Below are positions 6,155 to 12,183 of a DNA stretch of 12,783 bases, piece by piece. Numbering within the stretch: the first letter of the stretch is position 1; every line of letters starts with the position of its first letter. The position numbers and the translations under genes were made by a program. Source of the DNA: Burkholderiaceae bacterium (GTDB lineage: Bacteria; Pseudomonadota; Gammaproteobacteria; Burkholderiales; Burkholderiaceae_C); NCBI GenBank assembly GCA_031276435.1, contig JAISNB010000054.1, positions 1 through 12,783 on the forward strand, given 5' to 3'. The notes under the pieces are model-generated. The model saw only the letters and a program-made list of their open reading frames with translations. It had not been told where the DNA came from and ran no database searches.

Positions 6155-6349
6155 AGCGAGCTTTGCCTGAGCGCCCAGGCCCCGTCAGGGCCGGGCCAAA
6201 GCCGCCGCCAGAGGCGCGGCAAGCAGGCAAATTTTCCCGGGTTACCGCCACCCTGCTTGGCGAGGTGAGGTGCAGTCGCTTGGCCAGCCCGCATATGGGC
6301 AACTTCTGGCGCGCACCGTTGACAGAGAGAAAGATCGGAGAGTTTACCA
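6155..6349 (+). other. Long structured leader upstream of rpmB
   Basis: The 195 bases between the putative -10 and the rpmB start hold no supported gene but several hairpins: GGCCC (6178-6182) with GGGCC (6188-6192), CAAGCAGG (6220-6227) with CCTGCTTG (6252-6259), and GCCC(GCATAT)GGGC near 6287-6300. The ribosome site is the GGAGA just before rpmB. A role in translational control of the ribosomal proteins is possible; I do not recognise a known riboswitch or ribosomal leader in it. Confidence 0.4.
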
Positions 6350-6583
6350 ATGGCACGTGTCTGCGACGTCACGGGCAAAAAGCCCATGGTTGGGAACAAC
6401 GTTTCCCACGCCAACAACAAAACCAAGCGCCGGTTCCTGCCGAACCTGCAATACCGCCGTTTCTGGGTAGAAAGCGAAAACCGCTGGGTGCGCCTGCGCG
6501 TCTCCAGCGCCGCCCTGCGTCTGATTGACAAAAACGGCATCGACGCCGTGCTCGCGGACATGCGCGCACGCGGCCAAGCCTGA
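6350..6583 (+). CDS. rpmB: 50S ribosomal protein bL28
   Basis: 77 residues, the standard length. The sequence follows the proteobacterial L28 pattern: MARVCDVTGKKPMVGNNVSH, then KTKRRFLPNLQYRRFWVESE, then RLIDKNGIDAVLADMRARG. It is a component of the large ribosomal subunit. The GGAGAG ribosome site is 8-10 bases upstream of ATG. rpmG follows after an 18-base gap, the classical rpmBG operon. Confidence 0.98.
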   Translation: MARVCDVTGKKPMVGNNVSHANNKTKRRFLPNLQYRRFWVESENRWVRLRVSSAALRLIDKNGIDAVLADMRARGQA

Positions 6584-6601
6584 CTTTAGGAGAACACCAC
6601 C

Positions 6602-6772
6602 ATGGCCACCAAAGGCGCACGCGAAAAAATCAAGCTGGAATCCACTGCGGGAACCGGGCACTTCTACACCACCAGCAAGAACAAGAAGACCACGCCCGAC
6701 AAGCTGTCGATCATGAAGTTCGACCCCAAAGCGCGCAAGCACGTCGAATACAAGGAAGTCAAGCTCAAGTGA
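6602..6772 (+). CDS. rpmG: 50S ribosomal protein bL33
   Basis: 56 residues (E. coli 55). GAREKIKLESTAGTGHFYTT, then SKNKKTTPDKLSIMKFDPKA, then HVEYKEVKLK is the cysteine-free form of L33; no zinc-binding CXXC pairs are present. An AGGAG ribosome site lies about 10 bases before ATG. It is the second gene of rpmBG and ends 22 bases before the serine tRNA, so the mRNA probably continues through the tRNA and is cut by processing enzymes. Confidence 0.98.
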   Translation: MATKGAREKIKLESTAGTGHFYTTSKNKKTTPDKLSIMKFDPKARKHVEYKEVKLK

Positions 6773-6794
6773 GCTTGGGCAGCGACGGCATGCG

Positions 6795-6882
6795 GGAGGT
6801 GTGGCAGAGTGGTCGATTGCACCGGTCTTGAAAACCGGCAACGGGCAACCGTTCGTGAGTTCGAATCTCACCGCCTCCGCCA
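6795..6882 (+). tRNA. tRNA-Ser (anticodon UGA)
   Basis: 88 bases with encoded CCA. The acceptor stem GGAGGTG pairs with CGCCTCC (one G-U), with discriminator G. The anticodon stem CCGGT/ACCGG encloses loop CTTGAAA, anticodon TGA at 6829-6831, reading UCA and related Ser codons. The long variable arm AACGG(GCAA)CCGTT is typical of class II tRNA-Ser. The T stem is GTGAG/CTCAC with TTCGAAT in the loop. It sits 22 bases after rpmG and 5 bases before a terminator. Confidence 0.97.
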
Positions 6883-6887
6883 AATGC

Positions 6888-6918
6888 AAAGGCCCCGCGC
6901 AACCGGGGCCTTTTTCTT
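6888..6918 (+). terminator. Intrinsic terminator after tRNA-Ser
   Basis: The stem AAAGGCCCCG pairs with CGGGGCCTTT (6904-6913) over a 6-base loop, followed by TT, C and TTT. It closes the rpmB-rpmG-tRNA unit. On the other strand the T-run is short, so it may only weakly stop transcripts from the CHRD gene, whose stop is at 6991. Confidence 0.9.
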
Positions 6919-6990
6919 TGGGCGCGCGCAAAAAACATCTGGCGCGCGTCGTAGAAAAAATTGCGACTGCCGCGGTGGTAGCGAATCAGA

Positions 6991-7680
6991 TCAGCGCACC
7001 TCGCGCAACTGGCCGCGGATTTCGCCTGCGGGGTAGGCCGATGTGAGCACATTGACGTACCAGTGGCCGCTGCGCAAGTCGCTGGCTTGCTCGGGCGAGA
7101 GGGTGACCCGCCCTTCGTAGCTGGAGCCAAACGGGCCGGGCCAGACCACAACCGCGCCCGCCACCTGTCCGGCGCTTGCGGGGCCGTGGTACTGGACGCC
7201 GATGACGGGCGCAGACAGGCCGTGCCACTGGGCTTTCCAGCGCAGCAGGCGCGTTTGCGTGTCGTACAAGGCGTCCAGTCTGCCGCTGGCGCTGCTGCTG
7301 GTGGGCGGCAGCACGTTGCCCGCGTTCAGGCGCGTGCTGAAAGTGACCAGATTGGCGTAGTGGTCAGTGGCCGCGTTGCCCGGCGGCGCGCTGAATTCAA
7401 TGATTTCGCCATCGGTCGTCACGGAAATCGTCCCCGCTGGCGGCTGGCCCGGCTGTGTCACGGGTTGCACCTGCACGCCAGCAGGCAATGGCTCCCCGCC
7501 GTCGTCCGGGCCGCGCGCCGCCACTGGCCCGGGCGCGTGCGGGTTCAGGATGGGCGGCGACTGGCGTTGCGGCGTCAGGTCCACCGACGAGCAACCGGCC
7601 AGGAAAACGCCCGCTCCCAAAAACAATGCCGCGCAGCGCCCCCAGGCGCGGTTGGCAAAAATCGACTGCTGTGCATGCAT
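6991..7680 (-). CDS. CHRD-domain lipoprotein
   Basis: 229 residues. The N-terminus (residues 1-30) is a lipoprotein signal: Arg15, a hydrophobic stretch, then lipobox LAGC with Cys30 as the lipidation site, followed by Ser-Ser. A Pro/Gly-rich linker (about 40-100) leads to a CHRD domain at about 112-227: LVTFSTRLNAGNVLPP, a GRLDALYD segment, LLRWKAQWHGLSAPV, YHGPA (164-168) and HWYVNVLTSAYPAGEIRGQL. CHRD domains were defined in chordin; the bacterial function is unknown. It is probably anchored in the outer membrane facing the periplasm. ATG 7680 was chosen over 7743 because it places the signal at the true N-terminus and has AAGGGA upstream. It lies 155 bases after the M48 gene and may share its transcript. 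Confidence 0.87.
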   Translation of the reverse strand: MHAQQSIFANRAWGRCAALFLGAGVFLAGCSSVDLTPQRQSPPILNPHAPGPVAARGPDDGGEPLPAGVQVQPVTQPGQPPAGTISVTTDGEIIEFSAPPGNAATDHYANLVTFSTRLNAGNVLPPTSSSASGRLDALYDTQTRLLRWKAQWHGLSAPVIGVQYHGPASAGQVAGAVVVWPGPFGSSYEGRVTLSPEQASDLRSGHWYVNVLTSAYPAGEIRGQLREVR

Positions 7681-7794
7681 GGGTTTTCGTCCCTTCTCCG
7701 GTTTTCCGGATTCTCTCGATTCAATGGCTCGCACTGTGGGCAAGCCCGCGCGAAACGCCTGATTTTAGAACCCGCTGGCCGCCTTCTTTTCTGG

Positions 7795-7821
7795 GCGTCA
7801 GGCAGCATGCCTTGCCGACGC
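7795..7821. other. Hairpin between the M48 and CHRD genes
   Basis: GCGTC(A)GGCA and TGCCGACGC form a 9-bp stem with one bulged base around GCATGCCT, 15 bases after the M48 stop codon. There is no U-tract in the minus-strand direction, so it is not a standard terminator; it may stabilise the upstream mRNA end. The rest of 7681-7835 shows no gene. Confidence 0.4.
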
Positions 7822-7835
7822 TGGGCAGGGGCGCA

Positions 7836-8846
7836 TCAAGCCTCGGGCGTGTCGGGCTGGCGCTGCGGGACGATGGGTTGCACGTTTCTGCCGTAGAGGC
7901 GGCGCAGCCGCTCGGTGAGCGGCGGGTGCGAGTCGAACCAGCGGCTTGTCTTGCGGAATCCGTCGATCAGCAGCAGGTGCCTGAATGCCGGATTCCATTT
8001 TTCCTCGCGCCGGTACTGGTAGGTGCCCTCTTGCTCGTACTGGCCCCAGGCCTTGCGCAGCACACCGCCCAGGCCGTCGCGGCTGCGCGTCCACTGCACC
8101 GCGCGCGCATCGGCCAGAAACTCCCGCTGGCGCGCCACCGAGGCCTGCAACAGTTGCCCCGCAATCCAGCCGAACCAGCCAACCAGCATGTAAATGACGC
8201 TCACGATCTTGCCGATGAGCATGCGTCCGTCCAGTGCGAGCATGTCGTCGCCAAAGGTGTACACCAGCTCCAGCCCCAACACCATGCCCGCCAGTTGCAT
8301 GTGCAGGTGTGTGTCGCCTTCGTGCAGGTGGCTGCATTCGTGGGCGATCAGGCCCTGCATTTCTTCGCGCGTCAGATAGTCCAGTACGCCGCCGGTGACC
8401 ACCACGGTGGCATCGTCGTCACTCCAGCCGAGCGCGAAGGCGTTGATGCTTTCTATGCGCGGCACCACCATCAGCCGCGGTCTGGGCATGTGCGCGGCAA
8501 TGCAGATTTCGTCCAGCACGTTGGACAGGCGTTTTTCGGCGTGCGAGGTTTCTGGCCGCACATCGCGCGCGCCCATGCGCTTTGCCATCCGTTCAGCCGC
8601 GCCGGGCATTTGCATGTTGGTGGTTTCAATCCACCAGCCGCCCAGCACCAGCAGCAGCGTGACAAACGCAATGGCGGCGTGCACCTCCAGCGGCGGGGTC
8701 GATCCATCGACCGACACCCACATCCACAGCGCTGTAAAAACGCCCTGGATACACAGCCCCGTGACGATGACCGCCAGGGAAAACAGCAGAACCAGCCGGC
8801 GCGATTGCCGGCGCGCATCGTCCTGATGCTCGAAATGCGTGGCCAC
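7836..8846 (-). CDS. Membrane M48 family zinc metallopeptidase
   Basis: 336 residues. The zinc site HExxH is HECSH (169-173); the third ligand is the Glu of EFLADA (Glu242). The ends FEHQDDARR at the N-terminus and DSHPPLTERLRRLYG near the C-terminus are typical of this M48 subfamily. Hydrophobic segments lie at about 17-46 and 55-72, with another pair around 205-232, so it is an inner-membrane protease related to HtpX; substrates are unknown. The start is a GTG at 8846: the frame is closed by TAG 15 codons upstream with no ATG between, and there is no clear ribosome site. It lies 60 bases after lemA, the common lemA-M48 pairing, so the two probably act together. Confidence 0.94.
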   Translation of the reverse strand: MATHFEHQDDARRQSRRLVLLFSLAVIVTGLCIQGVFTALWMWVSVDGSTPPLEVHAAIAFVTLLLVLGGWWIETTNMQMPGAAERMAKRMGARDVRPETSHAEKRLSNVLDEICIAAHMPRPRLMVVPRIESINAFALGWSDDDATVVVTGGVLDYLTREEMQGLIAHECSHLHEGDTHLHMQLAGMVLGLELVYTFGDDMLALDGRMLIGKIVSVIYMLVGWFGWIAGQLLQASVARQREFLADARAVQWTRSRDGLGGVLRKAWGQYEQEGTYQYRREEKWNPAFRHLLLIDGFRKTSRWFDSHPPLTERLRRLYGRNVQPIVPQRQPDTPEA

Positions 8847-8906
8847 TGGGGAAAACGCTGGGTCTGCTGCGCGCGCGTGCCGCTGCTTCTAAAAAGCCGC
8901 CAGCGC

Positions 8907-9500
8907 CTAGAGGCTGATGCGGGGCGCTTCGCGCTCTTGCGCGCTTTGCGTGGATTCCAGCATGGCCGCTGGCGCAAAGCCGGTTGTTTGCGCGACCAGT
9001 ACGTCGGGAAACTGCGCACGCGCGTTGTTGTAGGTGAGTACTTCGTCGTTGTAGGCCTGCCGCGCAAAGCTCACGCGGTTTTCGGTGCTGGTGAGTTCTT
9101 CGGTCAGCGAGCGCACGGTTTCGTCGGCCTTGAGGGTGGGATAGGCTTCGGCCAGGGCGAACAAACGCCCCAGGCTGCCGCCCAGAATCTGCTCGGCGGC
9201 GCCCAGCGATGCAATGGCCGTGGCGTCGACGGGACGGGCGCGCGCCTGGGACGCGGCATTGACAGCCGCGCCGCGCGCGCTGATGACCGCTTCGAGGGTG
9301 CTGGCTTCGTGCTTGATGTAGGCGCGCGTGGCCTCCACCAGGTTGGGAATCAGGTCGTAACGCCGCTTGAGCTGCACGTCGATCTGCGCAAAAGCGTTGG
9401 CAATGCGGTTGCGCAATTGCACCAGCCTGTTGTAAATGCCAATACCCCAGGCCAGCGCCACAACCACGATGGCCAAGGTTATCCATAAAGCTATCGTCAT
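8907..9500 (-). CDS. lemA: LemA family protein
   Basis: 197 residues, the usual length. One membrane helix is at about 3-22 (IALWITLAIVVVALAWGIGI). The family signature RRYDLIPNLVEATRAY lies at 46-61, followed by helical segments including AEAYPTLKADE and STENRVSFARQAYNDEVLTY. LemA proteins are small inner-membrane proteins with a mostly helical soluble part; their molecular role is unclear, but they often neighbour M48 proteases, as here. A near-perfect ribosome site AAGGAGGT lies 7 bases before ATG, suggesting strong translation. It heads the lemA-M48 pair and probably has its own promoter in the 89-base gap to sixA. Confidence 0.96.
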   Translation of the reverse strand: MTIALWITLAIVVVALAWGIGIYNRLVQLRNRIANAFAQIDVQLKRRYDLIPNLVEATRAYIKHEASTLEAVISARGAAVNAASQARARPVDATAIASLGAAEQILGGSLGRLFALAEAYPTLKADETVRSLTEELTSTENRVSFARQAYNDEVLTYNNARAQFPDVLVAQTTGFAPAAMLESTQSAQEREAPRISL

Positions 9501-9580
9501 GATTTCAACCTCCTTGTTGCTCGAACCCAGGATTGCGTTCGATCCGGATCATATATGCGTTCACGCAAAATCAAGTCCAT
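9497..9580 (-). other. Possible 27-codon upstream ORF overlapping the lemA start
   Basis: From ATG 9580 the minus strand reads MDLILRERIYDPDRTQSW and continues to a TGA that overlaps the lemA ATG in an ATGA arrangement, a layout often seen in translational coupling. Against it: there is no ribosome site before ATG 9580, its first five codons are a copy of the sixA start, and its reading passes through the lemA promoter candidate. Not called as a gene. Confidence 0.2.
9548..9574 (-). promoter_or_regulatory. Candidate lemA promoter with internal dyad
   Basis: On the minus strand TTGATT (9574-9569) and TATGAT (9553-9548) are spaced 15 bases, shorter than the ideal 17. Between them lies the dyad TGCGT-GA-ACGCA (9567-9556), a possible operator. 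It sits 48 bases before the lemA start. The -35 element falls inside the 16-bp repeat shared with the sixA start. Confidence 0.35.
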
Positions 9581-9581
9581 G
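9566..9581. repeat. 16-bp direct repeat, copy after sixA
   Basis: CAAAATCAAGTCCATG is identical to 10037-10052, where it is the start of sixA. This copy lies 8 bases beyond the sixA stop. The flanking sequences are unrelated. Confidence 0.85.
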
Positions 9582-9589
9582 GTGCACAT

Positions 9590-10051
9590 TTACAACATGT
9601 CCGGGCTTTGCACCGCAATCAGCGTTGTTTGCGGCTGGCCTTCGCGCTCGCGCCCGCGCAGCCACCAGATGGCGCCTTTCTTGACCGGGCAATCCGGGCT
9701 GGACATGCCCAGCAAGAGCGCCACGGCCTCGCCCAGTGTGGGTTGATGCCCCACCACCAGAGTGGCCGCGCGGCCCTGCGGCCAGCCCGCCAGTTCCAGC
9801 AACTGCTTGGCGCTGGCGCCCGGTCGCAACTCATCATGCAGGCGGAATTTGCGTTGCAGGGCGCGCGCGGTTTGCTCGGCGCGCAGCGCCGGACTGACCA
9901 GCACGCGCGTGCCTTCGGGCAACTGGCGATCCAGCCACGCGCCCACGCGCGCAGCCTGCTTTTCGCCGCGCCGCGTCAAGGGTCGCGCCAAATCGTCCAG
10001 GCCATCTTCCGCCTCTTGCGCCTCGGCATGGCGCCACAAAATCAAGTCCAT
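9590..10051 (-). CDS. sixA: Phosphohistidine phosphatase SixA
   Basis: 153 residues. It is a histidine-phosphatase (phosphoglycerate-mutase-like) fold protein: the RHG-type motif LWRHAEA places Arg7 and the catalytic His8 near the start, VLVSPALRAEQTA holds Arg57 (51-62), and VVGHQPTLGE holds His102. These match the expected active-site set. SixA removes phosphate from phosphohistidine, in E. coli on HPt domains or phosphotransferase proteins; here the partner is unknown. It acts in the cytoplasm. ATG 10051 is preceded by GGAGG at 8-base spacing, so the start is well supported; a longer frame to 10399 is rejected. It lies between the LpxH-like gene (94-base gap) and lemA (89-base gap) on the same strand. 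Confidence 0.94.
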   Translation of the reverse strand: MDLILWRHAEAQEAEDGLDDLARPLTRRGEKQAARVGAWLDRQLPEGTRVLVSPALRAEQTARALQRKFRLHDELRPGASAKQLLELAGWPQGRAATLVVGHQPTLGEAVALLLGMSSPDCPVKKGAIWWLRGREREGQPQTTLIAVQSPDML

Positions 10052-10052
10052 G
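10037..10052. repeat. 16-bp direct repeat, copy at the sixA start
   Basis: CAAAATCAAGTCCATG here encodes the first codons of sixA (MDLIL) on the minus strand. It is the partner of 9566-9581, in the same orientation; the pair brackets the whole sixA coding region. Confidence 0.85.
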
Positions 10053-10119
10053 ACCAAGCCTCCAGTCACACAAGCATCAGCGATTTTCCTGCCGCATCGC
10101 CGCGGCCCGCCATTGTCCG

Positions 10120-10142
10120 CCACCCGGCGCGCCGCCGGGTGG
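10120..10142. other. Strong hairpin directly after the LpxH-like gene
   Basis: CCACCCGGCG (10120-10129) and CGCCGGGTGG (10133-10142) form a perfect 10-bp GC stem with a 3-base loop. It starts 4 bases beyond the LpxH-like stop on the minus strand. No U-tract follows, so it may protect the mRNA end or weaken transcription into sixA rather than end it. Confidence 0.5.
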
Positions 10143-10145
10143 GTT

Positions 10146-11069
10146 CTACAGCGCCGCCGCCTGTTCAACGGCAACGGCCTCATCATCGTCGGCATCCGTT
10201 TCCCCGGCCTTGTCCCGCCAGAACACCAGTTCAAGCCGCCCGTCGAAATGCTCGACCAGCGCGCTGCGGCTTTCCACCCAGTCGCCATCATTGCAGTACA
10301 GCACGCCATGGACGCTACGAATTTCGGCATGGTGGATGTGCCCGCACACCACGCCATCCAGACCGCGCTGGCTTGCCCCGGCGGCAACCGCCACTTCAAA
10401 ATCGCTCACATAATTGACGGCTTTCTTGACCTTGAGTTTCAAATAAGCCGACAGCGACCAGTACGGCAAACCCAGGCGCGCACGCAGGCTGTTGAAATGC
10501 CGGTTCAGCCGCAAGGTCAATTCATAAGCGTAATCGCCCGCGTGGGCCAGCCATTTGGCGCACTGGATCACGCCGTCAAAATAATCGCCATGCGTCACCC
10601 ACAGGCGTTTGCCATCGGCTGTGGTATGCACCGTCTCTTGCAGCACCTCAATGCCGCCAAAGTTCTGCCCCGCGAAAGCGCGCGCGAATTCGTCGTGATT
10701 GCCCGGCACAAAAACAACCCGGCAGCCCTTGCGCGCGCGGCGCAGCAGTTTTTGCACGACATCGTTGTGCGACTGCGGCCAATACCAGCGCCGCCGCAAT
10801 TGCCAGCCGTCTATGACATCGCCCACCAGATACAGCGCGTCGCTTGGAGATGCGCGCAAAAAGTCCAGCAGCGCCGCCGCCTGGCAGCCGGGCGTGCCCA
10901 AATGCAAGTCTGAAATAAAAACCGCGCGATAGCGCGGCTTCTCCCGCAGTGGCGGCGCGACCGCATCGCCCAAGCACGCGCCGCCCGGCAATGCCGCTGC
11001 GGCCCGCCCGCTGCGAAACACCCCGCTGGCCGGGCCAGCGCCAGGCCCTGAACCGATCAGCGCGCGCAT
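10146..11069 (-). CDS. LpxH-like metallophosphoesterase (probable UDP-2,3-diacylglucosamine diphosphatase family)
   Basis: 307 residues. It has the metallophosphoesterase metal-site motifs in order: SDLHLG (Asp54, His56), GDVIDGW (Asp84), GNHDE (Asn124, His125), THGDY (His160) and CGHIHHAEI (His244/His246). This pattern fits the LpxH-like family, whose known member removes UMP from UDP-2,3-diacylglucosamine during lipid A synthesis at the inner membrane. It is longer than the 240-residue E. coli LpxH, with about 45 extra N-terminal residues and an acidic end (ETDADDDEAV), and may be the second LpxH-type protein seen in many Burkholderiales rather than the essential one. Start ATG 11069 is tentative, as no ribosome site is clear; later GTG starts near residue 17 are possible. 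It lies 47 bases after the OlsB-like gene and is probably in the same operon. Confidence 0.85.
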   Translation of the reverse strand: MRALIGSGPGAGPASGVFRSGRAAAALPGGACLGDAVAPPLREKPRYRAVFISDLHLGTPGCQAAALLDFLRASPSDALYLVGDVIDGWQLRRRWYWPQSHNDVVQKLLRRARKGCRVVFVPGNHDEFARAFAGQNFGGIEVLQETVHTTADGKRLWVTHGDYFDGVIQCAKWLAHAGDYAYELTLRLNRHFNSLRARLGLPYWSLSAYLKLKVKKAVNYVSDFEVAVAAGASQRGLDGVVCGHIHHAEIRSVHGVLYCNDGDWVESRSALVEHFDGRLELVFWRDKAGETDADDDEAVAVEQAAAL

Positions 11070-11116
11070 GGCAGCCGCTGCTGGCGCGCACCGACTGCCT
11101 TCAGGGGCCAGCAACT

Positions 11117-11947
11117 TCACGCCTCCCCCAGAAAATGCTTGCGATAGCGCGGGGGCAAATCGGCCAGGCGCATGAACATGGGCAAATCCGCCGTATTGAA
11201 ACCGGGATCCCAAGCGGGCGGCCCGAGCACCTTGGCACCCAAACGCAGGTAGCCGCGAATGAGCGCGGGCGGCTCCACATCCAGCCGGTCATTGAGGCCG
11301 TGCAGCGGCAAAGGCAGGCGCGGACGCACGCGCAACGCGATGGGCGCCAGATGCCTGCCCCCCTGCATCTGCCGCCAGATGCTGGCGGCCACATCGCCGC
11401 TGATAACGCCGTTGTGCAGCATGGGAATGCTGGCACAGCCAATCATGGCGTCAAGCCCGTTGCGTGCCATGAACTCGCCCAGCGCTCCCCACAGTGCCAT
11501 GATCACGCCACCGTTGCGGTGATCGCAATGCACGCACGCGCGTCCCAATTCAACCATGCGCGCGCGCTGGCCGCGCAAGCGCGTCAGATCGAACTCGGTA
11601 TCGCTGTACGTACTGCCCACGCGCCGGGCCTGCGCGGGCGTCAGCACGCGGTAGGTGCCAATCACCTGCCGCGACGCGGCATCGCGCACCAGCAAATGCT
11701 CGCAAAAATCGTCGAACAAATCCACATCGTGCCCGGGCAGCGGCGTGGACAGGCGCGCGCCCATCTCGCAGGCAAACACCGCGTAGCGCAGCCTCTGCGC
11801 CTGCCTGACCTCATCCAGATGCCGCGCCCACGACACCTGCATGCCGCCCGCCGCGCCGCCGCGCAGCGCAAAGGCGGCGGGCAAACTGGCCGGATGGCGC
11901 GCCGCCACCGGCGCAAACGCCAGCGGGGACACAGGAAAATCCTTCAT
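11117..11947 (-). CDS. OlsB-like GNAT N-acyltransferase
   Basis: 276 residues. RQAQRLRYAVFACEMGARL (49-67), DVDLFDDFCEHLLVRD (74-89), VIGTYRVLTP (95-104), EFDLTRLRGQ, ELGRACVH (133-140), IGCASIP (169-175), GYLRLGAKVLGPPAWDPGFN (232-251) and TADLPMFM form the pattern of OlsB, the GNAT-fold enzyme that moves a 3-hydroxyacyl chain from acyl carrier protein to ornithine, the first step of ornithine lipid synthesis. OlsA is not in the window, so the acceptor could differ. ATG 11947 is fixed by AGGAG 9 bases upstream; a longer frame to 12232 runs through repeat DNA and is rejected. It heads the minus-strand run and precedes the LpxH-like gene, both acting on membrane lipids. Confidence 0.88.
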   Translation of the reverse strand: MKDFPVSPLAFAPVAARHPASLPAAFALRGGAAGGMQVSWARHLDEVRQAQRLRYAVFACEMGARLSTPLPGHDVDLFDDFCEHLLVRDAASRQVIGTYRVLTPAQARRVGSTYSDTEFDLTRLRGQRARMVELGRACVHCDHRNGGVIMALWGALGEFMARNGLDAMIGCASIPMLHNGVISGDVAASIWRQMQGGRHLAPIALRVRPRLPLPLHGLNDRLDVEPPALIRGYLRLGAKVLGPPAWDPGFNTADLPMFMRLADLPPRYRKHFLGEA

Positions 11948-12085
11948 ATCAACCACTCCTGTCACGGCTCTTGATGCAACACCGCCATGGTCTGAAACGT
12001 GCGTGACAGCCGCGTGTCTGCCACATGAAGAATCGGTGACAGCCCGGCGGGCGAGCAACGGAACGCCCGCTTGCGATGCCACCAG

Positions 12086-12127
12086 AGGCCGCCATAGAAG
12101 CGCCGCCCGAGGAGACGATGGCGGCCT
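12086..12127. repeat. 10-bp inverted repeat upstream of the OlsB-like gene
   Basis: AGGCCGCCAT (12086-12095) and ATGGCGGCCT (12118-12127) are perfect complements around a 22-base loop, and CGGCCAT recurs at 12149-12155. It lies 140-180 bases before the OlsB-like start and could sit in its leader. The rest of 11948-12157 contains no supported gene and no convincing promoter. Confidence 0.5.
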
Positions 12128-12157
12128 TGCCCCAAGCCACGCAGCGGGCGGCCATAA

Positions 12158-12183
12158 AAAAGCCACTTCGAAAAGTGGCTTTT
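12158..12183. terminator. Hairpin terminator element, third copy
   Basis: AAAAGCCACTT (12158-12168) pairs with AAGTGGCTTTT (12173-12183) over loop CGAA, with A-rich and T-rich flanks that allow termination both ways. It could insulate the OlsB-like operon from transcription coming from the right edge. Confidence 0.7.

Noticed and set aside
6155..6349. Cobalamin- or other known riboswitch upstream of rpmB
   Set aside because: Hairpins are present but no conserved core motif of a known class is visible, and ribosomal protein genes are not expected targets.
6795..6882. tRNA-Ser as an integration site for a mobile element
   Set aside because: I saw no second copy of the tRNA 3' end in the window and no integrase; the flanks are a terminator and ordinary genes.
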